A program made the position numbers and the translations under genes. Of a DNA stretch of 14,137 bases, positions 1 to 7,066 are shown piece after piece. This DNA comes from JBDRGC01 sp043818215 (GTDB taxonomy: Bacteria > Chloroflexota > Anaerolineae > Anaerolineales > UBA11858): contig JBDRGC010000360.1 in the NCBI GenBank assembly GCA_043818215.1, forward strand, positions 1 through 14,137, read 5' to 3'. Under the pieces are notes generated by a model. The model did no database searches. It saw only the letters and a program-made list of their open reading frames with translations, and was not told the DNA's origin. The number at the start of each line of letters is the position of its first letter. Position 1 is the stretch's first letter.

Positions 1-1
1 T

Positions 2-79
2 GTATCAATGGGTGCTCTTAGACCTGCGTCACCAGAACTTCTGCCTATAGTTATTGAGATGGCGCGCTTATTTTTCTAA
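2..79 (+). CDS. C-terminal end of an unidentified protein (partial)
   Basis: An open frame enters from the left edge and ends at TAA (77-79). It encodes about 25 residues, starting VSMGALRPAS and ending EMARLFF. A terminator-like hairpin follows 20 bp later on the same strand, which supports this being the true end of a plus-strand gene. Too little is present to name the family and I do not recognise it. Its significance is positional: it converges on rpoB, so rpoC cannot directly follow rpoB here. Confidence 0.5.
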   Translation, partial: VSMGALRPASPELLPIVIEMARLFF

Positions 80-98
80 CGATCAGCTTTCAATAATT

Positions 99-134
99 GA
101 GGCCATCGCTCGTGCATTGATGGCCTCGCGTTTT
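99..134 (+). terminator. Rho-independent terminator of the left-edge gene
   Basis: A perfect 9-bp stem (GAGGCCATC at 99-107 with GATGGCCTC at 119-127) encloses an 11-nt loop. It is followed by GCG and then TTTTCTT on the plus strand. Read on the minus strand the stem is followed by AATTATTG, a much weaker U-tract, so it probably serves the plus-strand gene mainly. It may still act in both directions between the convergent genes. Confidence 0.65.
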
Positions 135-202
135 CTTCCTAAATATGTTTTTTGAAACTGGGTAGGGGGTATTGCCTGCCTTTTCACATTTTAAGCAACG
201 AC

Positions 203-232
203 CGGTGATTTTACCACGCAGGATAATCACCG
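203..232 (-). terminator. Possible weak 3' hairpin of the rpoB transcript
   Basis: The 8-bp inverted repeat CGGTGATT (203-210) / AATCACCG (225-232) has a 14-nt loop and lies 18 bp past the rpoB stop codon. On the minus strand it is followed by GTCGTTGCTT, which is only moderately T-rich. It could end or protect the rpoB mRNA. The long loop and poor U-tract keep confidence low. Confidence 0.3.
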
Positions 233-249
233 TCAATGGCAATACTGCG

Positions 250-3200
250 TTAGCGATCACCCAATCCCAATAAACCGGTACTCAAGCGCGGCGGATATGC
301 CCGCGCTTCATCCTTGCCAAAGCGAATAATGTCGCCGGTATCCATGACGGCATCTACGGACAACCCGAGGCTCTGAAGCTCTTTGACCAGAACGCGGAAT
401 GAGGCAGGAATACTGGGCTCATCAATGGGTTCGCCTTTTACAATTGACTCGTATGCTTTCACACGACCCTGAACATCATCCGATTTTATAGTGAGTACCT
501 CTTGCAAGATATGAGCGGCTCCATAAGCTTCTAACGCCCACACTTCCATCTCGCCGAAACGCTGACCACCGAACTGCGCCTTACCACCCAGGGGCTGTTG
601 TGAAACCAGACTATAAGGGCCAGTGGATCGAGCGTGTACCTTGTCTTCAACCAGGTGATGCAACTTGAGCAGGGTCATCACACCTACTGTTACCGGCCGG
701 TCATAGGGTAAACCTGTCTTGCCGTCTCTCAAGATCTGCTTGCCGAAAATTGGTACGGGCTTATTTTCAGTCAGAATAAATTCATCGACTTTAGCCCTCA
801 GTTCTTCAGGTGCCAAGCCATCCACTTCGATGCCCTCACCTTGCATCCACATATTCAAACAGACATTGATGGCTTGTTCGTCCCGCGATTTGCGTTCATC
901 TTCCGGCAACTGGACATCTTCGAAGGCCAGAATTCGATCAGGATCGATCCCTTGCTCGCGCAGCCATTCACGCAACACCGAACGGCGGGCAAATACGGTA
1001 TCGGAAATCAGCTTGTACACGTCGTAGCCAAGCTCTCCAAGCCATGATTCCATATAAAGTCGCCGCACATCGTCGTCATCTTCGATGCTGTCTGGGTCGT
1101 ATCCCATTTTGTCCAACCATGACCAGGCAGTTTCGCCAATGTCTTGCCAGGCGCGATCAATCAGCCATGCACGTGCCAACTCGGCTTCGATCTCCACTTC
1201 TAAGGCTCCGTCGAATACCGGGGTGATAGCGCGAAAGCCCAAACGCCGGGCAGCCCACCCAAGGTGGGTCTCCAACACCTGGCCCAGATTCATGCGTCCG
1301 GGCACGCCAGTGGGGTTGAGAATAATATCAATGGGGGTGCCATCCTCCAAGAAAGGCATGTCTTCCACTGGAACGACCATGGAAATAACACCTTTATTAC
1401 CGTGACGCCCCGCCATCTTGTCACCGGCTGTGATCTTGCGCCGCTGCGCTACTGATACACGCACCATTGTATCCACACCCGGGGCGAGATCGGTACTATC
1501 TTCACGGGAGAAAATTTTCACATCCACCACTTTGCCGCGCTCGCCATGAGGCATACGAAGAGAAGTATCTTTTACATCGCGCGATTTCTCACCGAAGATG
1601 GCTCGCAGGAGTCGCTCTTCCGGGGTCAGTTCCTTCTCCCCTTTGGGAGAAATCTTGCCGACCAGGACATCGTCAGGTTCAACTTCAGCACCAACGCGAA
1701 TGATGCCGTATTCGTCGAGATCTTTGATGGCATCTTCACCCACGTTGGGGATTTCGCGGGTGATCTCTTCTGGGCCTAAGCGGGTATCTCGAGATTCCAC
1801 TTCGTGTTTCTCGATGTGAATCGAGGTAAAGTTGTCTTCCTGAACCATACGCTCTGAAATTACGATGGCATCCTCGAAGTTGGCTCCTTCCCATGATAAA
1901 AACGCTATTAGAACGTTTTGTCCTAATGCTAATCTGCCATTGACCGTCGAAGAGGAGTCGGCAATCACATCATCTTTCGTGACCCGCTGCCCCTTGAACA
2001 CTGCGGGACGCTGATCGACGCAAGTGCTCTGGTTCGAGCGTTGGTACTTGCGGAGTGGATAGGCCTTCTCGCCTTTATCAGTGTGGACAACGATGCGGCT
2101 GCTTGTGACCGATACTACTTCGCCATCTTCTTCTGCCAGCACAACCTGCCCGGAGTCGATTGCGGCATAATACTCCATCCCGGTCGAAACCTGGGGCACA
2201 TCCGGGAGTAACAACGGTACAGCTTGAGCCTGCATGTTCGACCCCATCAATGCACGGTTGGCATCATCGTGCTCCAAGAAGGGGATCAAGGCTGCGCTGA
2301 TTCCAACAATCTGGTGAGGTGCGACATCCATATAATCGATATTATCAGCAGGTGCAAAGATAAACCCGGTCTGATGGCGAGATGAGGCCCGGCCGCGAAT
2401 AAACTCGCTGTACTCATTGAGCGGAGAGTTGGCCTGGGCAATGACGAATTTGTCTTCTACATCAGCAGAGAGATATTCCACCATTTCATCGGAAACAAAC
2501 GGAATCACCAAAACTTCGTGTACGTCAAATTTGGCGATAGCCGCTGCTATCTCTGGTGTCACCCGATCACCTTTCTGAGCGATCACCTTGCCGGTTGCCG
2601 GGTCGCTAATATCGTCGCGCAGAGAACGTCCCACCAGCAAGGGGCTATCGGTGGGCAAGGCTCTCAAAACGCGCCGGTATGGAGTCTCGATAAAGCCATA
2701 CGCATTGACGCGGGCAAAGCAGGCCAGACGACCAATCAATCCGATGTTTGGGCCTTCGGGTGTCTCGATGGGGCAAATACGTCCATAGTGAGACTGATGC
2801 ACGTCTCGTACGTCAAACCCGGCTCGCTCACGCCGCAGACCTCCCGGGCCGAGGGCAGAGAGGGTGCGCTTGTGTCGCAACTCGGCCAGAGGGTTGGTCT
2901 GATCCATGAATTGCGATAACTGGCTAGACCCGAAGAACTCACGTAGTGAAGCCACCACGGGGCGAATATTGATCAAGGTGATAGGAGAGAGATTTTCTTG
3001 ATCACGAATGGACATGCGCTCTTTGATAACGCGTTCCATACGGCGCAGGCCAATGCGCAATTTGTTCTGGATCAACTCACCCACTGTCTTTGTGCGGCGG
3101 TTCCCCAAATGATCTATATCATCTGGAGCCTCTACGCCGTTATTGATGGCAATCATGCGCCGCACCAGATGAACGATATCCCATTTTGTGACCATGCGAT

Positions 3201-4155
3201 GGTCGATGGACACGTACTCGTGCAAGTTTAATTTTTGATTGAGTTTGTAGCGGCCTACTTTCTTGAGATCGTAGCGCCGATAATCGAATAGTTGGCTCTC
3301 GAGAAATTCACGCGCGTTCTCCAGGGTAGCAGGATCACCCGGGCGCATGCGTTTGAAAAACTCGATAAGTGCAGCTTCTGCAGTGGTGATCCCTCCGCTC
3401 AGATCCCACTCGGGTTCCTGAGATAAGGTTGAGGGGAGAAACATACGGTCGGGGTTATTATCCACATCCTCGAAGAGTCGCAACAGTTCTTCATCGGAGC
3501 CGTCCTTGAGCAGTGAATTCTCCAGGCCATCATCCACAGCTGCTAGAGCGCGCAAGAAGATCGAGACAGGAATCGTGCGCTTGCGATTGAACTTGACAGT
3601 AAGGTAATCACTCTTACGGGTTTCGAATTCCATCCAGGCGCCGCGATCTGGGATTAGCTTAGCAACTGCCATAGGACGCCCAGTAGAGCGGTCCACAGAA
3701 GCGTTGAAGTAGACACCCGGGGAGCGGATCAACTGCGAGACTACCACTCGTTCGGTACCATTAATAACGAAGGTGCCTTTTTCTGTCATTTGAGGGAATT
3801 CCCCCAAGAAGATGTCCTGTTTCATAGGTTCGGGGACATCCGCTCCAGCCAGCAGCACCGAGACATAGAAGGGACAAGCATAGGTCAGGTCGCGCTCGAT
3901 ACACTCATCAATGGTATGCTTCGGCTCATCGAACCAATATGTAAGTTTCCACTCATCTGCCTCGGGAGTTTGGCTAGGGAAATACAATTTCATTCCCTTA
4001 TTATAAGATTCAATAGGAGAAATCTCGTGGAAGAGATTGGCAAGTCCTTCGCTTTTGAGATCCTCGAAAGATTGCAACTGGACCTCGATCAAATCCGGCA
4101 AAGGGAATTTCGCTTTAATTCGAGCATAAGACTTATCTGGTTCAACCTGTGCCAT
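250..4155 (-). CDS. rpoB: DNA-directed RNA polymerase subunit beta
   Basis: RpoB is the beta subunit of RNA polymerase and forms half of the active-site cleft. All the hallmark blocks are present. The fork/rifampicin region (407-444) contains SQFMDQTNP and HKRTLSALGPGG. PIETPEGPNIGL lies near 462-473. WEGANFEDAI (about 755-764) contains the conserved acidic pair E761-D762. ITAGDKMAGRHGNKG (908-922) carries the catalytic-centre lysines. The C-terminal part has HARSTGPYS and GGKAQFGGQRFGEMEVWALEAYGAA. The start is supported by AGGAG at 4163-4167, 7 nt upstream of ATG. At 1301 residues it is longer than many beta subunits, largely because about 147 residues (994-1140) sit where E. coli has a short linker. 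Unusually, the gene is monocistronic: a convergent gene lies downstream and a divergent methyltransferase upstream. Position 431, equivalent to E. coli R529, is Thr. Confidence 0.98.
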   Translation of the reverse strand: MAQVEPDKSYARIKAKFPLPDLIEVQLQSFEDLKSEGLANLFHEISPIESYNKGMKLYFPSQTPEADEWKLTYWFDEPKHTIDECIERDLTYACPFYVSVLLAGADVPEPMKQDIFLGEFPQMTEKGTFVINGTERVVVSQLIRSPGVYFNASVDRSTGRPMAVAKLIPDRGAWMEFETRKSDYLTVKFNRKRTIPVSIFLRALAAVDDGLENSLLKDGSDEELLRLFEDVDNNPDRMFLPSTLSQEPEWDLSGGITTAEAALIEFFKRMRPGDPATLENAREFLESQLFDYRRYDLKKVGRYKLNQKLNLHEYVSIDHRMVTKWDIVHLVRRMIAINNGVEAPDDIDHLGNRRTKTVGELIQNKLRIGLRRMERVIKERMSIRDQENLSPITLINIRPVVASLREFFGSSQLSQFMDQTNPLAELRHKRTLSALGPGGLRRERAGFDVRDVHQSHYGRICPIETPEGPNIGLIGRLACFARVNAYGFIETPYRRVLRALPTDSPLLVGRSLRDDISDPATGKVIAQKGDRVTPEIAAAIAKFDVHEVLVIPFVSDEMVEYLSADVEDKFVIAQANSPLNEYSEFIRGRASSRHQTGFIFAPADNIDYMDVAPHQIVGISAALIPFLEHDDANRALMGSNMQAQAVPLLLPDVPQVSTGMEYYAAIDSGQVVLAEEDGEVVSVTSSRIVVHTDKGEKAYPLRKYQRSNQSTCVDQRPAVFKGQRVTKDDVIADSSSTVNGRLALGQNVLIAFLSWEGANFEDAIVISERMVQEDNFTSIHIEKHEVESRDTRLGPEEITREIPNVGEDAIKDLDEYGIIRVGAEVEPDDVLVGKISPKGEKELTPEERLLRAIFGEKSRDVKDTSLRMPHGERGKVVDVKIFSREDSTDLAPGVDTMVRVSVAQRRKITAGDKMAGRHGNKGVISMVVPVEDMPFLEDGTPIDIILNPTGVPGRMNLGQVLETHLGWAARRLGFRAITPVFDGALEVEIEAELARAWLIDRAWQDIGETAWSWLDKMGYDPDSIEDDDDVRRLYMESWLGELGYDVYKLISDTVFARRSVLREWLREQGIDPDRILAFEDVQLPEDERKSRDEQAINVCLNMWMQGEGIEVDGLAPEELRAKVDEFILTENKPVPIFGKQILRDGKTGLPYDRPVTVGVMTLLKLHHLVEDKVHARSTGPYSLVSQQPLGGKAQFGGQRFGEMEVWALEAYGAAHILQEVLTIKSDDVQGRVKAYESIVKGEPIDEPSIPASFRVLVKELQSLGLSVDAVMDTGDIIRFGKDEARAYPPRLSTGLLGLGDR

Positions 4156-4192
4156 ATAAATACTCCTGGTTTACAACCTGTGGCTAAATCTA

Positions 4193-4271
4193 GTCTGGCG
4201 GGGTCAGACCTGGATTGCGCGACATAATGCCCTGACTAGATGAGTCAGGGCAACTGGTATCCCCTCCCCCC
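4193..4271 (-). promoter_or_regulatory. Structured 5' leader of rpoB
   Basis: The predicted rpoB leader runs about 148 nt from a start near 4303. On the minus strand it holds a G-rich tract (positions 4262-4271 are CCCTCCCCCC on the plus strand). Next comes a perfect 9-bp hairpin, GCCCTGACT (4229-4237) / AGTCAGGGC (4243-4251), with a 5-nt loop. A small 5-bp hairpin follows at 4193-4209. No U-tract follows the main hairpin, so it is not an ordinary terminator. It could be a pausing, processing or feedback-control element. It matches no riboswitch or ribosomal-protein leader that I recognise. Confidence 0.4.
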
Positions 4272-4309
4272 TTATTTATTGAGATGATACAGTAACAAAA
4301 CGAATCGTG

Positions 4310-4338
4310 ATTATAACAATCCGCCTCACTGAGGTCAA
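4310..4338 (-). promoter_or_regulatory. Sigma-70-type promoter of rpoB
   Basis: On the minus strand, TTGACC (4338-4333) is separated by exactly 17 bp from a perfect TATAAT (4315-4310). The predicted transcription start is near 4303, giving a leader of about 148 nt. It is the strongest promoter match seen in the window. Its -35 box lies about 45 bp from the duplicated target site of the adjacent miniature element. Confidence 0.8.
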
Positions 4339-4383
4339 GCAAAATGGGTGCGAATTCCCTATGAATTTTCCAATTTGGGCTTG

Positions 4384-4564
4384 TATCAAGCTGAGAACTC
4401 TGGAAAACTTAATTTCTTTCCTGCCACCCCCCTCAATCCCCCCATTTTGAAAAACAAAAATGGGGGGATGCACTCTGCCCCTCCCCTAAATTCCGTTTTT
4501 AGAATTTGAGGGAGGCTGGGAGGGGGTTGCTTGTTTCGACTTTTCCAGAGTTTTCAGTATCAAG
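4384..4564. mobile_element. Miniature inverted-repeat element with target duplication (element 1)
   Basis: The 167-bp element spans 4391-4557. Its ends are CTGAGAACTCTGGAAAA (4391-4407) and TTTTCCAGAGTTTTCAG (4541-4557), inverted repeats of 17 bp with one mismatch. It is flanked by the direct repeat TATCAAG (4384-4390 and 4558-4564); a shared G extends this to 8 bp if the terminal base is counted. Inside are a 13-bp perfect hairpin (4436-4448 with 4457-4469, containing six C and six G) and an imperfect 13-bp hairpin (4481-4493 with 4502-4514). It encodes no protein. The CTGA end recalls IS10/IS50-type IS4 elements, but those duplicate 9 bp, so the family is unassigned. It sits between the divergent rpoB and methyltransferase genes. 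Confidence 0.82.
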
Positions 4565-4603
4565 ATAGAATCGCCCAATAACAAGTAAAATAGAGGCTGC
4601 GAG

Positions 4604-4609
4604 TATAAT
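4604..4609 (+). promoter_or_regulatory. Possible -10 box for the methyltransferase-era unit
   Basis: A perfect TATAAT lies 40 bp beyond the miniature element and about 150 bp upstream of the methyltransferase start. No good TTGACA-like hexamer sits 15-19 bp upstream, and there is no extended TG motif at the right spacing. It is the only -10-like site noticed in this interval. The rest of 4565-4760 shows no other clear signal. Confidence 0.3.
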
Positions 4610-4760
4610 AATACCTGTGACGTATCACCCCCTGCTTTTTGAGAAGTTGTCATGAATTTCGTTGACCACCAGGAATGAAAATAGCTCTCTGCCCTCTGTC
4701 CTCCATTTTCAGAGCAGATACCACGCAACAGTATCAAAGTGTCCAACAAGGAGTGCCAAA

Positions 4761-5606
4761 ATGCCGCAAACCGACATAACCACAAATGAGAAGCATCTAA
4801 CCACCCAGATGTACGTTACAGAAGACCACTTGATGACCCGCATCCGCACCCACGAGCTGTACACCTATCCCAAACAAGATTTCACAGCCTGGGTGCTGGA
4901 TCATATAACCTGGCGAGGGGACGAGATCGTTCTTGATGTTGGTTGCGGCGCTGGATTGTACATCGAACCGGTTGCCACTCGTTTGACCAGTGGAGGCTTC
5001 CTAATCAGTGCTGATCTATCCTTTGGCATGTTAAGTGATGTGGCCGCGAAGCCTTTTGCATCCAGCACAAATTTGCTCAACGCAAACGTGCTGCGGCTCC
5101 CCCTGCCAGATGATTGCTGCGATGTGGTAATGGCCAACCACATGCTGTATCACGTCCCCGATATCTCCAGCGCTGTCATCGAAATTCGTCGCGTGCTCCG
5201 TCCTGGCGGATACTTCATCGCTGCCACTAACTCTCGATACTCGATGCAAGAATTCGTAACCGAAATTACAGATGCATGTCACGCCCTGGGGTATAATATC
5301 CAGCTGCCCCCATCCCCGTCGCGTCTCAATTTCTCGCTGGAAAACGGGGCAGAAATAATACGCCTCATTTTTCCCAATGCAGAAATCCGTCAATTCAACA
5401 GTGCTCTGATTTTCCCAACGGCAGAACCGGCAGCGGCTTATATCAACAGCCTGCGTTCGTTTTACGAGGCGCAATTTCCCCAAAGACTCTCCTGGCCGGC
5501 AATGATGCAGCAGGTCGAGAGGCAGATCGCCGCCAGCTTAACTCAACACGGTGAGTATCGCGTTGCTAAAACTACGGGCATATTTCTAACTCAACACGAA
5601 GGATAA
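4761..5606 (+). CDS. Class I SAM-dependent methyltransferase (Methyltransf_11 / UbiE-like)
   Basis: This 281-residue protein has the Rossmann-type methyltransferase core. Motif I is VLDVGCGAG (57-65), which binds S-adenosylmethionine. The acidic residue after beta-2 is in SADLS (D85). The PLPDDCCDVVMANHMLYH stretch (114-131) covers the post-motif region, and EIRRVLRPGG (141-150) is the typical next motif. The C-terminal half is not diagnostic, so the methyl acceptor is unknown. The start at 4761 is chosen because AAGGAG (4748-4753) lies 7 nt upstream. The frame can be extended to a TTG at 4662, but that adds 33 low-complexity residues with no ribosome site. The stop is 3 nt before era, whose ribosome site overlaps the last codons, so the two are almost certainly cotranscribed and translationally coupled. 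A link to rRNA modification through Era is only a guess from this pairing. Confidence 0.9.
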   Translation: MPQTDITTNEKHLTTQMYVTEDHLMTRIRTHELYTYPKQDFTAWVLDHITWRGDEIVLDVGCGAGLYIEPVATRLTSGGFLISADLSFGMLSDVAAKPFASSTNLLNANVLRLPLPDDCCDVVMANHMLYHVPDISSAVIEIRRVLRPGGYFIAATNSRYSMQEFVTEITDACHALGYNIQLPPSPSRLNFSLENGAEIIRLIFPNAEIRQFNSALIFPTAEPAAAYINSLRSFYEAQFPQRLSWPAMMQQVERQIAASLTQHGEYRVAKTTGIFLTQHEG

Positions 5607-5609
5607 CTT

Positions 5610-6533
5610 ATGGAAGAAACACTCCAAAACACTCCCTATCGTTCCGGTTTCGTGGCCGTAATGGGCCGCCCTAACGTGGGCAAATCCACTTTGATCAATG
5701 CTCTGATGGGGCAAAAGATCGCGGCTGTCTCCCCTCGCCCGCAGACCACCCGTAAAATGCAGTTGGGCATCCTCACCCAGGATAACGCGCAGATCATATT
5801 TGTGGATACTCCCGGTCTCCACAAGCCGCGCCACAAATTGGGCAAGTACATGAATCAGAACGCTGCCGAAGCGTTGGAGGATGCTGATCTCATCCTGTTC
5901 GTGGTAGATGCCAGCCAGATGCCCCCGCATGAAGAAGACCGGATACTGGGGCAGCTTCTGGTAAGTCTCTCCACTCCGCCAAAGGTGATTCTGGCGATTA
6001 ACAAGATAGATTGTGTTGATGAGGAGACTCTCGCCGAACGTGAAACTGCCTACCTGGAATTGCTCCCCCAGTCGCTCCCGATTCGGATTTCAGCGTTGCG
6101 CGGTGAGCATTTGAGTGAGTTGCTGGAAACACTTGTGGCTCACATCCCGGAGGAAGAACCCTATTACCCCGAGGAACAAGTCACTGATCTATATGAGCGC
6201 GAAATCGCCGCCGATCTGATCCGGGCCGCGGCTCTTATCCACCTGCGGGATGAAGTGCCGCACGCTATCGCTATCCGCGTGGACGAATACACCGAGCGCG
6301 GCGACCACGGGGCTTATATTGACGCTACCATATTCGTCGAACGCGACTCTCAAAAAGGGATCGCCATCGGGCGGGATGGACGAATGCTCAAGCTGATCGG
6401 CACCACAGCCCGGCAGGAAATCGAGGCCATGAGCGGGAGAAAATCATACCTGAGGCTGCGAGTCAAAGTGCGCAAAAACTGGCGCAACGATGAGAATACT
6501 CTGCGCCGTTTCGGATTCCGCTTGAAAAAGTAA
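5610..6533 (+). CDS. era: GTPase Era
   Basis: Era is an essential GTPase that binds the 3' end of 16S rRNA and assists 30S subunit maturation. The 307-residue protein has the complete set of GTPase motifs: G1 GRPNVGKS (19-26), G2 TTR (46-48) after SPRPQ, G3 DTPG (66-69), G4 NKID (131-134) and G5 SAL (161-163). The C-terminal KH domain (about 210-307) carries the RNA-binding loop GRDG (254-257) within IAIGRDGRMLKLIG. Length is normal for the family. GAAGGA (5598-5603) is 6 nt before the ATG and overlaps the end of the methyltransferase gene, so the start is secure. No U-tract terminator was found in the repeats that follow. Confidence 0.97.
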   Translation: MEETLQNTPYRSGFVAVMGRPNVGKSTLINALMGQKIAAVSPRPQTTRKMQLGILTQDNAQIIFVDTPGLHKPRHKLGKYMNQNAAEALEDADLILFVVDASQMPPHEEDRILGQLLVSLSTPPKVILAINKIDCVDEETLAERETAYLELLPQSLPIRISALRGEHLSELLETLVAHIPEEEPYYPEEQVTDLYEREIAADLIRAAALIHLRDEVPHAIAIRVDEYTERGDHGAYIDATIFVERDSQKGIAIGRDGRMLKLIGTTARQEIEAMSGRKSYLRLRVKVRKNWRNDENTLRRFGFRLKK

Positions 6534-6581
6534 GGACGGTTCAGAACAAGTTGACAAATTCGAGTATCGCTTTCAATCTTT

Positions 6582-6632
6582 GCCGACGAATTCATTCGTC
6601 GGCTGATTCATGGAACCCGTTGGAAAGGGGTT
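6582..6632. repeat. Two small palindromes behind era
   Basis: GCCGACGAA (6582-6590) pairs perfectly with TTCGTCGGC (6595-6603) across a 4-nt loop. AACCC (6614-6618) pairs with GGGTT (6628-6632). Neither is followed by a T-run on the plus strand, so they are not convincing terminators for era. They may stabilise the 3' end or belong to the intergenic palindrome set that continues to 6897. The stretch 6534-6581 shows nothing else. Confidence 0.6.
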
Positions 6633-6637
6633 ATATC

Positions 6638-6802
6638 CATTAAAAGTAACTACTCAGGCAGCATCCTGAGTAGGCTTGAGAGAAGCGAAAGCCGTATCGA
6701 AGGGTGCGGTTTAGGTACCGAATCGCACCCTTCGACGCACTCCACGATGTTTCGTGCTACTCAGGATGCTTACGGAGTTAGGCTGAGAAGTTACCATTAA
6801 AA
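6638..6802. mobile_element. IS66-like miniature inverted-repeat element (element 2)
   Basis: The 149-bp element spans 6646-6794. It begins GTAACTACTCAG and ends CTGAGAAGTTAC, which are inverted repeats of 12 bp with one mismatch. It is flanked by a perfect 8-bp direct repeat, CATTAAAA (6638-6645 and 6795-6802). GCATCCTGAGTAG (6661-6673) pairs with CTACTCAGGATGC (6757-6769). A 12-bp stem (6697-6708 with 6724-6735) forms the centre. There is no coding capacity. Ends beginning GTAA with 8-bp duplications are characteristic of the IS66 family, so this is probably a non-autonomous derivative; the family link is an inference. Confidence 0.82.
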
Positions 6803-6815
6803 TTAGTGCGAATTG

Positions 6816-6897
6816 AGTGCGTTTCAACGCACTTTGTGTATCAGACGATGGTTTCAACCATCGGGCAATAGGCTGCCAGTCCTCAGAGGACTGGCAG
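6816..6897. repeat. Three evenly spaced perfect palindromes
   Basis: Stem 1 is AGTGCGTT (6816-6823) / AACGCACT (6826-6833). Stem 2 is CGATGGTT (6846-6853) / AACCATCG (6856-6863). Stem 3 is CTGCCAGTCCT (6873-6883) / AGGACTGGCAG (6887-6897). Their centres lie at about 6824.5, 6854.5 and 6885, a pitch of about 30 bp. Stems 1 and 2 share the centre GTTTCAAC although their arms differ. The third is followed by TTCTT and could act as a weak plus-strand terminator. They do not lie in a gene. Confidence 0.7.
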
Positions 6898-6901
6898 TTC
6901 T

Positions 6902-7066
6902 TAACCAGAGGGCGCATACAGAAGTTAGGGGAGCACAGTAAAACAACCACGGATTTCACCGATTTCACGGATAAAAGGTATTAAAATCAGTGAAATCGGT
7001 GAAATCCGTGGTTAAATAGGTTTGTAAAGTTGTCCTCCCCTAGCTTTTGTATGCGCCCTAACCAGA
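6902..7066. mobile_element. Miniature inverted-repeat element inserted in a stop codon (element 3)
   Basis: The 149-bp element spans 6910-7058. Its ends are inverted repeats of about 24 bp with two mismatches (6910-6933 and 7035-7058), starting GGGCGCATACA. A perfect 8-bp target duplication, TAACCAGA, lies at 6902-6909 and 7059-7066. Inside is a perfect 24-bp inverted repeat (6945-6968 with 6990-7013) with a 21-bp spacer, so nearly the whole element folds back. There is no coding capacity. It inserted after the second base of the bactofilin-like gene's stop codon. Ends beginning GG with 8-bp duplications occur in ISL3-type elements among others, so no family is assigned. Confidence 0.85.

Noticed and set aside
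719..4227. Plus-strand open frames opposite rpoB (for example 719-1027, 1467-1703, 2518-2919, 3790-4227)
   Set aside because: They are antisense shadows of a strongly conserved gene, have no ribosome sites and show no domain character.
4662..4760. Upstream TTG start for the methyltransferase
   Set aside because: The added 33 residues are not conserved in character, and AAGGAG at 4748-4753 points clearly to the ATG at 4761.
4276..4785. Minus-strand open frames of 65 and 99 codons in the rpoB-methyltransferase gap
   Set aside because: They run through the miniature element and the rpoB promoter, have low-complexity translations and lack ribosome sites.
6534..6645. Intrinsic terminator for era
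   Set aside because: Hairpins exist at 6582-6603 and 6614-6632, but neither is followed by a T-run on the plus strand.
6816..6863. GTTTCAAC motifs as degenerate CRISPR repeat ends
   Set aside because: They are the centres of two perfect palindromes with different arms, not repeats separating spacers.
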